Notes: generated from the sequence alone by a model not told the origin. DNA of 43,116 nt from Candidatus Endobugula sertula (GCA_001723645.1 MDLC01000028.1:1-43116), one strand, 5' to 3'. Numbered from the stretch's first letter, positions 29,166 through 39,642 are shown. Translations and numbers: made by a program.

Positions 29166-29476
29166 TCCCCTCTAAAACCAATAAACAATAACCACGCCCA
29201 ACATCACTATCCTCTCTGAAGCCTTCATAAGAGAAAGAGAGTGCCACTATATAGCAAATATAAAGTCTATGTACAAATTAGTGGGTTATTATACGAGATA
29301 ATTCCTATATCCCCAAAACTCCAAAATAGATATTAAAAAACGGCGTTTACAGTTCAACCAATTGATTTATACTATGTCGCAACGGGGTTTTTATAGATAC
29401 TGCTATATATCAGCTCCATTCTTATAGCTACTAATAATCTATAGCAATAATATTAACTACTTAAATGGGAGTAATC
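29166..29476. other. Divergent intergenic region before the PuuD-like gene
   Basis: It holds the plus-strand promoter listed separately and an AT-rich leader of about 95 bases. No gene is seen on either strand. The promoter of the minus-strand coiled-coil/fumarase series probably also lies here, near 29230-29300, but cannot be fixed. Confidence 0.4.
29346..29373 (+). promoter_or_regulatory. Sigma-70 promoter of the PuuD-like gene
   Basis: TTTACA (29346-29351) and TATACT (29368-29373) are separated by 16 bases, each one or two changes from consensus. Transcription would begin near 29380, about 97 bases before the chosen start codon. Confidence 0.6.
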
Positions 29477-30106
29477 ATGGATATTATCGATTTTCTTGTA
29501 CGTTGGGCACACTTATTATTCGGGATTACCTGGATTGGTATGCTTTATTACTTTAATTTCGTTCAAGGCGGGTACTTTAAAGCTGCATCACCAGAAGCTC
29601 TTGCCGATGCTAAAGCCAAACTAGCACCTAGTGCTTTGTGGTGGTTCCGCTGGGGAGCAATGTTTACTTTTATTACAGGTGTTTATTTGCTGCACTATGT
29701 GGGAAAGATCAGTGCTTTTAATGACTACATCGCTTTTGGTGCATTAATGGGAACATTAATGTTTTTAAACGTTTGGCTGGTTATTTGGCCCAACCAAAAA
29801 ATTGCTTTGGGCATGGTTGAAGGAGATGCCGCAGCAGCAGGGGCTAAAGCGTTACTCGCATCGCGTACTAACGTTTTATTTTCTGCACCCATGGCTTTCG
29901 GTATGCTAGCGGGTCCACATTTTATAGGACAAGGCTATGGTACCAGCACTGGAGGCATTGACTTATGGATTGTTATTGCACTAATAGCCTTACTTGAAGC
30001 GAATGGTCTATTCGGTAAGCAAGGTCCATTGACTACCGTTAAGGGTGTGATTCACTGTAGCCTTGGCCTAACTGCTGTTATTGTTGCAATATTGTATTTC
30101 CTTTAA
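29477..30106 (+). CDS. PuuD-like membrane protein (urate hydroxylase N-terminal domain only)
   Basis: Start at ATG 29477 is set by GGGAG five bases upstream; the ATG at 29465 overlaps that site. The 209 residues hold five to six hydrophobic helices with RWAHLLFGITWIGMLYYFNFVQG near the N-terminus, LWWFRWGAMFTFITGVYLL, and NVWLVIWPNQKI. This matches the membrane domain of the cytochrome-c-fused urate hydroxylase PuuD, but the C-terminal cytochrome c domain is absent. Stand-alone forms occur in marine gammaproteobacteria to my memory; their activity is unproven. No purine genes are nearby. A strong terminator follows. Confidence 0.8.
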   Translation: MDIIDFLVRWAHLLFGITWIGMLYYFNFVQGGYFKAASPEALADAKAKLAPSALWWFRWGAMFTFITGVYLLHYVGKISAFNDYIAFGALMGTLMFLNVWLVIWPNQKIALGMVEGDAAAAGAKALLASRTNVLFSAPMAFGMLAGPHFIGQGYGTSTGGIDLWIVIALIALLEANGLFGKQGPLTTVKGVIHCSLGLTAVIVAILYFL

Positions 30107-30130
30107 GCAATGATTCTACATACCAACGTT

Positions 30131-30162
30131 AAACGGCCTGCTATGCAGGCCGTTTTATTTTA
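30131..30162 (+). terminator. Strong intrinsic terminator of the PuuD-like gene
   Basis: An 11-pair perfect stem (AAACGGCCTGC/GCAGGCCGTTT) with a three-base loop is followed by TTATTTTAT, 25 bases after the stop codon. Confidence 0.9.
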
Positions 30163-30209
30163 TCTAATGATCCATTCAAGGGTTTTTCGCAAAATATACA
30201 GCAAACCAT

Positions 30210-30236
30210 TATACTGTAAAGATCAGTTTTTACAGT
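30210..30236 (+). promoter_or_regulatory. Promoter -10 overlapping an operator-like dyad, before the 70-residue gene
   Basis: A -10 box TATACT (30210-30215) overlaps the left arm of a perfect inverted repeat ACTGTAAA (30213-30220) and TTTACAGT (30229-30236), spacer eight bases. The dyad covers the expected start of transcription, where a bound repressor would block initiation. The -35 region (TTCGCA) is weak. Confidence 0.5.
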
Positions 30237-30251
30237 CTACCGGAGATCATT

Positions 30252-30464
30252 ATGAATCTAGAGTACTATATCATCCGTGGCCGCGGTGAAGGCGGTCAAA
30301 AGTTTCAACTTGCCAAACTAGAAGATGAAACAGGTAATAATTATAAAGGCGAGTACGATATGGCACGCCATTTTAGTGATATTGATGAAATGAAAAATTA
30401 TATTGCCAATGAAGTCGTTAAGAAGCCATTAGATGAGCTATCCATTTCTCCAATGAATATCTAG
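30252..30464 (+). CDS. Small conserved-looking protein of unknown function
   Basis: A 70-residue soluble protein starting MNLEYYIIRGRGEGGQKFQL, with no signal peptide or membrane helix. It is acidic in its middle and ends with a predicted helix (DIDEMKNYIANEVVKKPLDEL). GGAG is seven bases upstream of the ATG. A promoter with an operator-like dyad lies before it and a strong bidirectional terminator after it, so it is a self-contained transcription unit. I do not recognise the family. Function unknown. Confidence 0.75.
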   Translation: MNLEYYIIRGRGEGGQKFQLAKLEDETGNNYKGEYDMARHFSDIDEMKNYIANEVVKKPLDELSISPMNI

Positions 30465-30605
30465 GGTCTATTTTTTTCCCTTGGAAAGATCACCAATAGC
30501 TCACTATTACTTTCCATTTTCATCTCAACTCAAACCATTTTCACCCAGTGAAAATATCATCCAGACTTATTCAGAGGTTCCTTAAGCATTATAAATACAG
30601 TCAAC

Positions 30606-30640
30606 AAAAAAGGGCGCGTTATCAAAACGCGCCCTTTTTT
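30606..30640. terminator. Bidirectional terminator between the small gene and sdhD
   Basis: An 11-pair perfect stem (AAGGGCGCGTT/AACGCGCCCTT) with a five-base loop has a T-run on both strands. It should end transcription of the 70-residue gene on the plus strand and of the sdh-suc locus on the minus strand. Confidence 0.92.
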
Positions 30641-30671
30641 ATACAGATGAAGTTAGCAGTTATACGGACCA

Positions 30672-31001
30672 CTACCAACCAAACAACACCATAGACCCAT
30701 AAACCAAATAAACTAAGCTAACTACCACTGTCACAGACATCATTAACATTGGAGGAATCTTAAACTTGGCCGCATAGTCGCCTGTAATTTGCCAACCGGC
30801 TAATAGTGAATTTACACTGGCAAATACCAGGGTAACAAAAGCGTAGGCGGTAAAGTGTGTAGTAGCAAACAGAGCATTTAGTGATTCATACGTCAAACCA
30901 CCCGATACGATTGTCTTGAGCAAAATAAGCCCAAAGATAACAAAAACCACATTGCTAACACGCTGAAAAACCCATTGTTGAACACCATTCATTATGCCCA
31001 T
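30672..31001 (-). CDS. sdhD: Succinate dehydrogenase membrane anchor subunit SdhD, heme ligand His replaced
   Basis: One of two anchors holding SdhAB to the inner membrane and forming the quinone site. I choose ATG 31001 (AGGAG seven bases upstream), giving 109 residues; ATG 30992 overlapping the sdhC stop as TAATG is the alternative. Three helices are predicted. Aligned without gaps to E. coli SdhD (LTYE...WQ...DY), the heme-b ligand His71 is Asn64 here, and E. coli HAWIGMWQV reads NSLLAGWQI. Quinone-site Asp and Tyr (D75, Y76 in GDY) and the N-terminal Arg (R14) are kept. It overlaps sdhC by ten bases and is the last gene of the locus, followed by a bidirectional terminator. Confidence 0.9.
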   Translation of the reverse strand: MGIMNGVQQWVFQRVSNVVFVIFGLILLKTIVSGGLTYESLNALFATTHFTAYAFVTLVFASVNSLLAGWQITGDYAAKFKIPPMLMMSVTVVVSLVYLVYGSMVLFGW

Positions 31002-31372
31002 ACCAATACTCCTGCTAACAAACTTAGTACTACACCCATGATAATAGCAACCCATGAGATTAGCTTGCCACCTTCAAAGTCTTCACAAAAACCAAAGTCC
31101 TGAATGATATGCTTTACACTTCCAACACAGTAATAACCGAAAGCACTGAGTAGTCCCCAAGCAATAAACTGTACCAAAAAATGAGTCTGTAAAGCATTTT
31201 CCAACGTGTTGTAATCGCTCTGTAAGCCTAAAACAAAGCATAAAACATACAACAAAAACCCTAACCCAACCCAACTAATGACCGCACAGACACGATGTAA
31301 TATCGAAGCAATAGCAGTTATAGGAAAGCTAATGGTTCCCAGATCAAGATTGACCGGTCGACTATCATTCAT
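30992..31372 (-). CDS. sdhC: Succinate dehydrogenase cytochrome b556 subunit SdhC, heme ligand His replaced
   Basis: The 126 residues match SdhC: RPVNLDLGTISFPITAIASI with quinone-site Ser23 and Arg27 (ASILHR), then three membrane helices. Aligned without gaps to E. coli and Pseudomonas SdhC (WGLLSA...DFG), the axial heme-b His84 of E. coli (YHVVVGIRH) is Tyr81 here (YYCVGSVKH); the second His of that block is kept as His88. The start has GGAG upstream. The gene sits 96 bases after sucD, not upstream of sdhA as usual, and is preceded by a perfect 20-bp palindrome. Whether the product still binds heme b is open. Confidence 0.92.
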   Translation of the reverse strand: MNDSRPVNLDLGTISFPITAIASILHRVCAVISWVGLGFLLYVLCFVLGLQSDYNTLENALQTHFLVQFIAWGLLSAFGYYCVGSVKHIIQDFGFCEDFEGGKLISWVAIIMGVVLSLLAGVLVWA

Positions 31373-31390
31373 GTTATATCTCCAACTATG

Positions 31391-31410
31391 GGAATAAATC
31401 GATTTATTCC
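31391..31410. promoter_or_regulatory. Perfect 20-bp palindrome upstream of sdhC
   Basis: GGAATAAATCGATTTATTCC is fully self-complementary and lies 18 bases before the sdhC ATG, in the gap after sucD. It could be an operator or an mRNA hairpin close to the ribosome-binding site. Weak -35 (TTGAGC, 31464-31459) and -10 (TATATT, 31439-31434) boxes with a 19-base spacer lie just upstream on the same strand, so a secondary sdhCD promoter is possible. Confidence 0.55.
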
Positions 31411-31468
31411 AGTTATTTCCAGACAGCGATTAAAATATAATTTATCTTACCACCACAGGCTCAACGTA

Positions 31469-32341
31469 TTACCATCCTGTAATTTCTTTTAAACCATTAC
31501 CAATTTCAGCAAGACTACGAACCGTTTTAACACCTGCATCTTCCAAAGCAGCAAATTTTTCGTCAGCAGTCCCCTTACCTCCTGAAATAATGGCTCCAGC
31601 GTGCCCCATACGCTTTCCTGGAGGTGCTGTCACTCCCGCAATATAGGAAACAACTGGCTTGGTTACATTCGCTTTAATAAAAGTTGCCGCTTCTTCTTCG
31701 GCAGTACCGCCAATTTCACCGATCATAACAATGGCCTCGGTCGCAGGATCTTCTTGGAACATGACTAAAATATCAATAAAGTTTGAACCAGGAATGGGAT
31801 CACCACCAATACCCACACAGGTAGACTGACCAAAGCCATAATCTGTCGTTTGCTTAACCGCTTCATAAGTCAATGTACCAGAGCGCGAAACAATGCCTAC
31901 TTTACCAGGTAAGTGAATATGACCAGGCATAATACCAATTTTACATTCCCCTGGAGTAATGACACCTGGGCAGTTAGGCCCAATCATGCGTCCCCCTTTT
32001 TTCTCAACATATTCTTTTGCTATTAACATGTCTAGAGTAGGAATACCTTCGGTAATGGTAACGATCAGTTCAAGCCCTGCATCAGCAGCTTCAATAATAG
32101 AATCTTTACAAAAAGGAGCGGGAACGTAAATAACCGTAGCCGTCGCACCCGTAGCAGCAACGGCTTCTTTAACAGTATTAAAAACGGGCAAACCCAAATG
32201 AGTCGTTCCGCCTTTACCGGGTGTTACACCACCGACCATTTGCGTACCATATTCAATCGCTTGCTCTGAGTGGAAAGTGCCGTTAGAACCAGTAAAGCCC
32301 TGACAAATAACTTTAGTATTTTTATCAATCAAAATAGCCAT
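31469..32341 (-). CDS. sucD: Succinyl-CoA synthetase alpha subunit
   Basis: With SucC it converts succinyl-CoA to succinate with ATP/GTP formation. The 290 residues match SucD. The CoA-binding N-terminal domain begins [24 protein letters not shown], and the phosphorylated histidine is H247 in [22 protein letters not shown] and the [13 protein letters not shown] block are typical. Its ATG overlaps the sucC stop (TAATG), ensuring equal translation. sdhC follows at 96 bases. Confidence 0.97.
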   Translation of the reverse strand: MAILIDKNTKVICQGFTGSNGTFHSEQAIEYGTQMVGGVTPGKGGTTHLGLPVFNTVKEAVAATGATATVIYVPAPFCKDSIIEAADAGLELIVTITEGIPTLDMLIAKEYVEKKGGRMIGPNCPGVITPGECKIGIMPGHIHLPGKVGIVSRSGTLTYEAVKQTTDYGFGQSTCVGIGGDPIPGSNFIDILVMFQEDPATEAIVMIGEIGGTAEEEAATFIKANVTKPVVSYIAGVTAPPGKRMGHAGAIISGGKGTADEKFAALEDAGVKTVRSLAEIGNGLKEITGW

Positions 32342-33507
32342 TATTTGCCCTCCACTGCAGCAACCACTTTTTGAGCGGCATCTGCCAGTGATGTCGCACT
32401 CGTCAGGTTTAAAGTACTTTCATCCAAGAGTTTTTGACCCGCATCGGCATTAGTCCCTTCAAGACGCACAACAACTGGCACCTCAACCCCTACTTCAGAA
32501 ACGGCACCTATAATGCCTTCAGCAATCATGTCACAACGCACAATACCACCAAAAATATTTACTAATACCGCCTTAACATTACTGTCAGACAAAATCAGCT
32601 TAAACGCTTCAACCACACGCTCTTTGGTTGCACCTCCACCCACATCCAAAAAGTTAGCTGGCTTGCCACCATGCAGATTGACAATATCCATTGTGCCCAT
32701 TGCCAAGCCGGCACCATTAACCATACAACCTACATTGCCATCAAGGGCCACGTAATTCAGATCAAAAGAGGCGGCATGCGCTTCACGTTCATCTTCTTGC
32801 GATGGATCGTGCATGTCACGAATTTTAGGTTGACGGTATAATGCATTACTATCAATGTTAATTTTGCCATCCAGACAATGGAGATGACCTTCAGAAGTAA
32901 TAACCAATGGATTAATTTCTAATAGCGCAAAATCAAAATCCTGGAACATTTTTGCTAGAGCCAGGAAAATTTTGGTAAATTGCTTCACTTGATCAAAATT
33001 CAAACCTAACTGAAATGCCAATTCACGACCCTGATATGGTTGAGGTCCAGCCAATGGGTCAATGATCGCTTTTAAAATCTTTTCCGGGGTTTTTTCAGCA
33101 ACCTTCTCAATTTCAACTCCCCCTTCTGTCGACGCCATAAATACGACGCTGCGCGTAGCGCGGTCAACAACAGCACCCAAATATAACTCCTGACCAATAT
33201 CCGTACAGGACTCAACAAGAATACGGCTAACTGGCTGACCCTTTTCATCGGTCTGGTAAGTCACAAGGTTTTTACCCAACCAGTTCTCTGCAAACGCTTT
33301 TACTGCATCTTTTGAGGTAACCAATTGAACACCACCCGCTTTACCACGACCACCCGCATGAACCTGAGCTTTAACCACCCACTTATCACCACCGATATGA
33401 TCAACAGCTGCTACCGCTTCTTCAGCCGTTGTTGCTGCAACACCTTTGGATACAGGTAAACCGTATTCAGCAAACAGTTGTTTTGCTTGATACTCATGCA
33501 AATTCAT
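32341..33507 (-). CDS. sucC: Succinyl-CoA synthetase beta subunit
   Basis: The 388 residues match SucC: an ATP-grasp N-terminal part ([36 protein letters not shown]) and a C-terminal flavodoxin-like part ([17 protein letters not shown]). [11 protein letters not shown] and [12 protein letters not shown] provide nucleotide and metal contacts. It is coupled to sucD by stop/start overlap. lpd lies 127 bases upstream with a hairpin in the gap. No anomaly is seen. Confidence 0.97.
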   Translation of the reverse strand: MNLHEYQAKQLFAEYGLPVSKGVAATTAEEAVAAVDHIGGDKWVVKAQVHAGGRGKAGGVQLVTSKDAVKAFAENWLGKNLVTYQTDEKGQPVSRILVESCTDIGQELYLGAVVDRATRSVVFMASTEGGVEIEKVAEKTPEKILKAIIDPLAGPQPYQGRELAFQLGLNFDQVKQFTKIFLALAKMFQDFDFALLEINPLVITSEGHLHCLDGKINIDSNALYRQPKIRDMHDPSQEDEREAHAASFDLNYVALDGNVGCMVNGAGLAMGTMDIVNLHGGKPANFLDVGGGATKERVVEAFKLILSDSNVKAVLVNIFGGIVRCDMIAEGIIGAVSEVGVEVPVVVRLEGTNADAGQKLLDESTLNLTSATSLADAAQKVVAAVEGK

Positions 33508-33560
33508 AGTGTTTCCTATTTATTGAGGCCCTTGAACAACAAGAGACCTTTTTAACTAAA

Positions 33561-33574
33561 GCAGGCAAGCCTGC
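33561..33574. repeat. Hairpin between lpd and sucC
   Basis: GCAGGC (33561-33566) and GCCTGC (33569-33574) form a perfect six-pair stem with a two-base loop. On the coding strand it is followed by TTTAGTTAAAAA, so it may be a partial terminator or a processing/stability site between lpd and sucC. Confidence 0.45.
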
Positions 33575-33634
33575 ATCATATAAAAGTAAAACAGCGGCCA
33601 TTAATGTATCTCTCAAACCACTGAAATTAATTTT

Positions 33635-35101
<1,467 letters not shown>

Positions 35102-35153
35102 CTATTGGAATAGCGAATAAATCAACGTTAATTACCCCGTTCCATTTTATTTC

Positions 35154-35177
35154 TGAGGTAGAGAAAACATCTACCCT
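35154..35177. repeat. Hairpin between sucB and lpd
   Basis: GAGGTAGA and TCTACCCTC pair as an eight-pair stem with one bulged base around a seven-base loop, eight bases past the sucB stop. There is no strong T-run on the coding strand. It is probably an mRNA stability or processing element. Confidence 0.4.
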
Positions 35178-35184
35178 CATTTTA

Positions 35185-36720
35185 TTAAAGTTCTAATAAA
35201 ATACGTGCAGGATCTTCGAGTAGATCTTTAATAGCCACTAAGAATTGAACAGCTTCTTTACCATCGATCATGCGGTGATCGTAGGATAAAGCCAGATACA
35301 TCATCGGGCGGATTTCAACCTGACCATTGACCGCCATTGGACGTTCTTGAATTTTATGCATGCCTAAAATAGCCGTTTGTGGCAAGTTCAAGATAGGTGT
35401 TGATAATAAAGAACCAAACACCCCTCCATTAGTAATAGTGAAAGTACCACCTGTCATCTCATCGATGCCTAATTTACCTTCTCGGGCACGTGAACCAAAG
35501 TCACGAATAGTAGCCTCAACCGTTGCCAAGCTCATATTTTCTCCATTACGCAAGACAGGAACCACCAGCCCTTTTTCGGTGGATACTGCAACACCAATAT
35601 CCTGATAGCCATGATAAACCACATCGTCACCATCAATCGACGCATTAATCGCCGGGAAACGTTTCAACGCTTCAACAACCGCTTTCACAAAAAAGCCCAT
35701 AAAACCTAAGCGAGTGCCATCATGTGTTTTCTCAAATTGGTCTTTATATTTTTTACGCAGCTCCATCACAGGTCCCATATCAACCTCATTAAATGTAGTT
35801 AACATGGCAGTCGTTGATGTTGCTTCCAACAGACGTTCAGCAATACGTTTACGAAGACGCGTCATAGGCACACGTTTTTCAATACGCTCACCTTCGGGTG
35901 CTGCTGGAACAACCGCTGTAGGAGACTTAGATACCGTAGGAGTAACAGATGTGACCGCTGAAGATGTTTGACTGCAAGTTCTTTGTACATCTTCTTTATA
36001 AATCAAACCATGCCTTCCCGTACCTGCAACAGTGGCAAGATCAATACCCTTTTCAGCGGCCAGTTTACGGGCTGATGGGCTTGCAACAGCATCTCCTAAT
36101 GACTCTACAGGCGCAACTTGCTCCGCACTCTCAGTAGCTGAAGCGTTCGTTGTTGTATCATTAACAAAAGCAATAATTTCTCCGCTGAGTACCGTATCAC
36201 CTTCAGCTTTAACAATTTCTCCCATAGTACCATCAGTAGGGGAAACCACTTCCAATACTACTTTATCTGTTTCTATTTCCACAATAAGCTCATCGCGAAC
36301 AACAGGGTTGCCTGTTGTCTTATGCCAACTGGCAATTGTTCCGTCCTGGACTGATTCAGGAAATGTAGGGGCTTTGATTTCCGTAGCAGTGTTTAGGGTA
36401 GTATCGTTTTCTACCACTGGGGTTGGTTCTATGACTGGTTCCGTAACTGGGACCGGTGCAGTATCTGCGGTATCGATGCTTTCATTATCAATAATAGTAG
36501 CCAGTAATTCATTACTCAATACCGTATCACCTTCATTTTTAAGTAGGTTACTCAAGATACCATCAGCAGGAGCAACAACCTCTAAAACCACTTTATCCGT
36601 TTCAACTTCAACCAACAGCTCATCACGAGATACCGCATCTCCAGGTCGTTTGTGCCATATCGCGATTACACCATCTTGTACCGATTCAGGGAAAGTAGGT
36701 GCTTTAATATCATTTACCAT
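35185..36720 (-). CDS. sucB: 2-oxoglutarate dehydrogenase E2, dihydrolipoyl succinyltransferase, with two lipoyl domains
   Basis: The E2 core moves the succinyl group from lipoate to CoA. The 511 residues are about 100 longer than the usual single-lipoyl SucB because residues 4-78 and 114-188 are near-identical lipoyl domains, each starting [13 protein letters not shown]. Their lipoyl lysines, K43 and K153 (ETDKVVLEV), are exactly 110 residues apart. A Pro/Thr/Glu-rich linker joins them. The subunit-binding domain (about 213-245, [18 protein letters not shown]) and the catalytic domain (about 280-511), with the active-site YDHRMIDG, follow. Two lipoyl domains are normal in pyruvate dehydrogenase E2 but not in SucB. 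Confidence 0.97.
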   Translation of the reverse strand: MVNDIKAPTFPESVQDGVIAIWHKRPGDAVSRDELLVEVETDKVVLEVVAPADGILSNLLKNEGDTVLSNELLATIIDNESIDTADTAPVPVTEPVIEPTPVVENDTTLNTATEIKAPTFPESVQDGTIASWHKTTGNPVVRDELIVEIETDKVVLEVVSPTDGTMGEIVKAEGDTVLSGEIIAFVNDTTTNASATESAEQVAPVESLGDAVASPSARKLAAEKGIDLATVAGTGRHGLIYKEDVQRTCSQTSSAVTSVTPTVSKSPTAVVPAAPEGERIEKRVPMTRLRKRIAERLLEATSTTAMLTTFNEVDMGPVMELRKKYKDQFEKTHDGTRLGFMGFFVKAVVEALKRFPAINASIDGDDVVYHGYQDIGVAVSTEKGLVVPVLRNGENMSLATVEATIRDFGSRAREGKLGIDEMTGGTFTITNGGVFGSLLSTPILNLPQTAILGMHKIQERPMAVNGQVEIRPMMYLALSYDHRMIDGKEAVQFLVAIKDLLEDPARILLEL

Positions 36721-36755
36721 TGGTTTTATTCCTATCTTTTAAGCTTTACTTATAC

Positions 36756-36779
36756 TTCGATATTGGAGCCTATATCGAA
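36756..36779. repeat. Inverted repeat between sucA and sucB
   Basis: TTCGATAT (36756-36763) and ATATCGAA (36772-36779) are a perfect eight-base inverted repeat with an eight-base spacer in the 84-base gap. It may be an RNA hairpin or a protein-binding dyad. Confidence 0.45.
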
Positions 36780-36804
36780 TTGTTATGAATATTTAATTCG
36801 CTCA

Positions 36805-39642
36805 CTATAAAGTCAACGCCTTATCAACAAAACGCTTCTGCTCCTCCAAGTGTACCGACATATAACCTGCCGCAGGCGCCGCTGAAGGTGGTCGACCTAT
36901 ATAAGAAATCGATAATTCTGGATGTGTTTTTTGTAAGACTTGTTCCAGATGATGGCGAGTATGGTACCATGCGCCTTGGTTCATTGGTTCTTCTTGACAC
37001 CAGACAACACTGTCAGCGTCAGCGTATAAACGCATTATTTGCTCAAACTCAGCATCAGGGAATGGATAAAGCTGCTCAAGCCGTACTATTGCAATATTCT
37101 CTATATTGCGTTCCGTACGCTCTTCTAGTAGATGGTAATACACTTTGCCGCTGCACAGTATGACGCGCTTTACACTCTCTCCATTAAGTTGTTGTTCTGC
37201 TAATACATTATGGAACTTACCATAAGCCAATTCTTCTAAAGTAGACGTAGCCAGTCTATGACGTAGAATCCACTTGGGGCTCATAATCACTAGAGGGCGA
37301 CGCATAGGACGCAACACCTGACGACGTAAAATATGGAAAATTTGGGCTGGGGTCGTTGGAATACAAACCTGCATATTGTGCTCAGCACATAACTGCATAA
37401 AGCGCTCAAGCCGTGCTGAGGAATGCTCAGGCCCTTGGCCCTCATAACCGTGAGGCAACAACATGGTCAAACCACATAACCGGCCCCATTTGTGTTCACC
37501 ACTGGTAATAAACTGGTCAATAACAACCTGTGCGCCATTGGCGAAATCACCAAATTGGGCTTCCCAGATAACCAGAGTATCTGGTTTAGTCGTTGCGTAG
37601 CCGTACTCAAAGGCCAATACTGCCTCTTCTGATAATAACGAGTCAAAAATACGAAAATTACGTTGTCCCTCAAACAGATTCGATAAAGGAACATAACGCT
37701 CTCCATTTTTCTGTCCATGAATTACCGCATGTCGATGAGAGAAAGTACCTCGCCCAACGTCCTGCCCGGTCAATCTAACACCTGAACCTTGCTCTATCAA
37801 CGTCGCGTAAGCCAGTGTTTCTGCCATCCCCCAGTTAATAGGTAAAGCACCACTCGCCATGCTCTTTCTATCTTTATAGATTTTTTGTACTTGCCGCTGT
37901 ACCTGGATGCCATCGGGTACTTCACAGCACTTATGTGCCAACTGTTGCAATCGGCTCAAGTCGAAACTAGTATCACCTTCAGTATCCCAATCATGTCCGA
38001 GGTAAGGTGACCAATCAACAAAAAGAGACTTATCAGGAGCGCTCACCAAATCATTAACCACATGGTCTCCACGATCCAATGCAGCACGATATGCCATAAC
38101 CATACTGTCACTTTCTTCTTGAAGCAACACACCCTCATTAATCAGTTGAGCTGCATACTGTGCACGAGTCGTTTTCAGCTTTTTAATCACCTGGTACATC
38201 AGTGGCTGAGTCGCTGACGGTTCATCCGTTTCATTATGCCCACGGCGCCGATAGCAAACCAAATCAATCACCACATCTTTCTTAAATTCATAACGATAAT
38301 CAACTGCCAACTGGGTAACAAACATCACTGCTTCAGGGTCATCACCATTCACATGAAATACTGGGGCCCCAACAAATTTGGCGACATCAGTACAGTAGTA
38401 TGTAGAACGTGCATCCTCAGAATGACTGGTGGTAAAACCGATCTGATTATTAATGACAATATGAACCGTTCCACCTGTCTTATAGGCACGGGTTTGAGAC
38501 ATTTGAAAGGTTTCAAATACAACGCCTTGCCCAGCAAATGCTGCATCACCATGGATTGAAATAGGAACAACAAGATCACCAGCAACATCACAACGACGGT
38601 CTTGACGAGCACGAACAGAACCTTCAACAACAGGCGCGGCAATTTCAAGATGAGACGGGTTAAATGCCATCGCCATATGAATTTCACCACCGGGGGTCAT
38701 CACATTCGACGAAAACCCCTGGTGGTATTTCACATCACCAGACGTATCCACCAACTTTTTACCTTCAAATTCATCAAATAAGTCAGCCGGATTTTTACCA
38801 AAAATGTTTACCAATGTATTAAGACGGCCACGGTGAGCCATACCCAAAACAATTTCTTTTGCTCCATAGGTACCTGAGCGTTTAATAATAGCGTCAAGCA
38901 TAGGAATTAAACATTCACCACCTTCCAAACCAAAGCGCTTAGTGCCAGGGTACTTACTATCAAGATGTTTTTCCAAGCCCTCTGCGGCGGTTAAACGCTC
39001 AAGTATACTTTTCTTGGTGATATCGGAATAAACAGGGCGCCCTCGTGCGCTTTCCATACGCTGCTGCAACCATTTAACTTCTTTTAATTCAGTAATATGA
39101 GTAATTTCAGCACCAATAGAACCACAGTAGGTTTTCTCAAGATCTTCAATAATTTCTTTCAAGGTGGCTGTTTGTTTGCCAAAAAACAAATCGCCTGTTG
39201 AAAAAACAGCGTCCAAATCTGCCGGGGTAAGGCCATGATAGTGTAAGCTCAAGTGCTCTAATGATAAAACTTGCTTAAGATTGAGGGGGTCCGTTGTTGC
39301 TTTGAGGTGCCCACCTTTTCGATAGTGTTGAATTAATTGGGCAACATTAATCTGCTGAGCACTTTCTTGACCAGAAACAGCCGTACTATTTGATGTTGTT
39401 GTAGCACTTGGTGTGCGATATTTTGCCAGTAATCGAAATTGTTCACGGATTGTAGAATGAGGGGTATCCTGAACACCAGATATATGATTAATTCGAGGTA
39501 ATTGATCAAAATATTCGCGCCATTCATCAGGGATACCACTGGAATCATATAAATAAGCATCATAGAGTTCTTCAACATACGCTGCATTACCACCTGAAAT
39601 ATGGCCAGAACTCCAGAGTTGTTCCATAGGACTTTCGTGCAT
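36805..39642 (-). CDS. sucA: 2-oxoglutarate dehydrogenase E1 component
   Basis: The thiamine-diphosphate enzyme that decarboxylates 2-oxoglutarate and passes the succinyl group to SucB. The 945 residues match E1o. The N-terminal MEQLWSSGHISGGNAAYVEELYDAYL is the E2-binding segment. RFGLEGGECLIPMLD, EIVLGMAHRGRLN and MAFNPSHLEI are substrate and cofactor blocks, and the thiamine motif is GDAAFAGQGVV...NNQIGFTT. The C-terminal EEPMNQGAWYH block is present. sdhB lies 147 bases upstream. Confidence 0.97.
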   Translation of the reverse strand: MHESPMEQLWSSGHISGGNAAYVEELYDAYLYDSSGIPDEWREYFDQLPRINHISGVQDTPHSTIREQFRLLAKYRTPSATTTSNSTAVSGQESAQQINVAQLIQHYRKGGHLKATTDPLNLKQVLSLEHLSLHYHGLTPADLDAVFSTGDLFFGKQTATLKEIIEDLEKTYCGSIGAEITHITELKEVKWLQQRMESARGRPVYSDITKKSILERLTAAEGLEKHLDSKYPGTKRFGLEGGECLIPMLDAIIKRSGTYGAKEIVLGMAHRGRLNTLVNIFGKNPADLFDEFEGKKLVDTSGDVKYHQGFSSNVMTPGGEIHMAMAFNPSHLEIAAPVVEGSVRARQDRRCDVAGDLVVPISIHGDAAFAGQGVVFETFQMSQTRAYKTGGTVHIVINNQIGFTTSHSEDARSTYYCTDVAKFVGAPVFHVNGDDPEAVMFVTQLAVDYRYEFKKDVVIDLVCYRRRGHNETDEPSATQPLMYQVIKKLKTTRAQYAAQLINEGVLLQEESDSMVMAYRAALDRGDHVVNDLVSAPDKSLFVDWSPYLGHDWDTEGDTSFDLSRLQQLAHKCCEVPDGIQVQRQVQKIYKDRKSMASGALPINWGMAETLAYATLIEQGSGVRLTGQDVGRGTFSHRHAVIHGQKNGERYVPLSNLFEGQRNFRIFDSLLSEEAVLAFEYGYATTKPDTLVIWEAQFGDFANGAQVVIDQFITSGEHKWGRLCGLTMLLPHGYEGQGPEHSSARLERFMQLCAEHNMQVCIPTTPAQIFHILRRQVLRPMRRPLVIMSPKWILRHRLATSTLEELAYGKFHNVLAEQQLNGESVKRVILCSGKVYYHLLEERTERNIENIAIVRLEQLYPFPDAEFEQIMRLYADADSVVWCQEEPMNQGAWYHTRHHLEQVLQKTHPELSISYIGRPPSAAPAAGYMSVHLEEQKRFVDKALTL

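Noticed and set aside
36032-36742. Plus-strand open frame of 236 codons, Ser/Thr/Val-rich
   Set aside because: It is antisense to sucB; the repetitive look comes from the duplicated lipoyl domains on the other strand.
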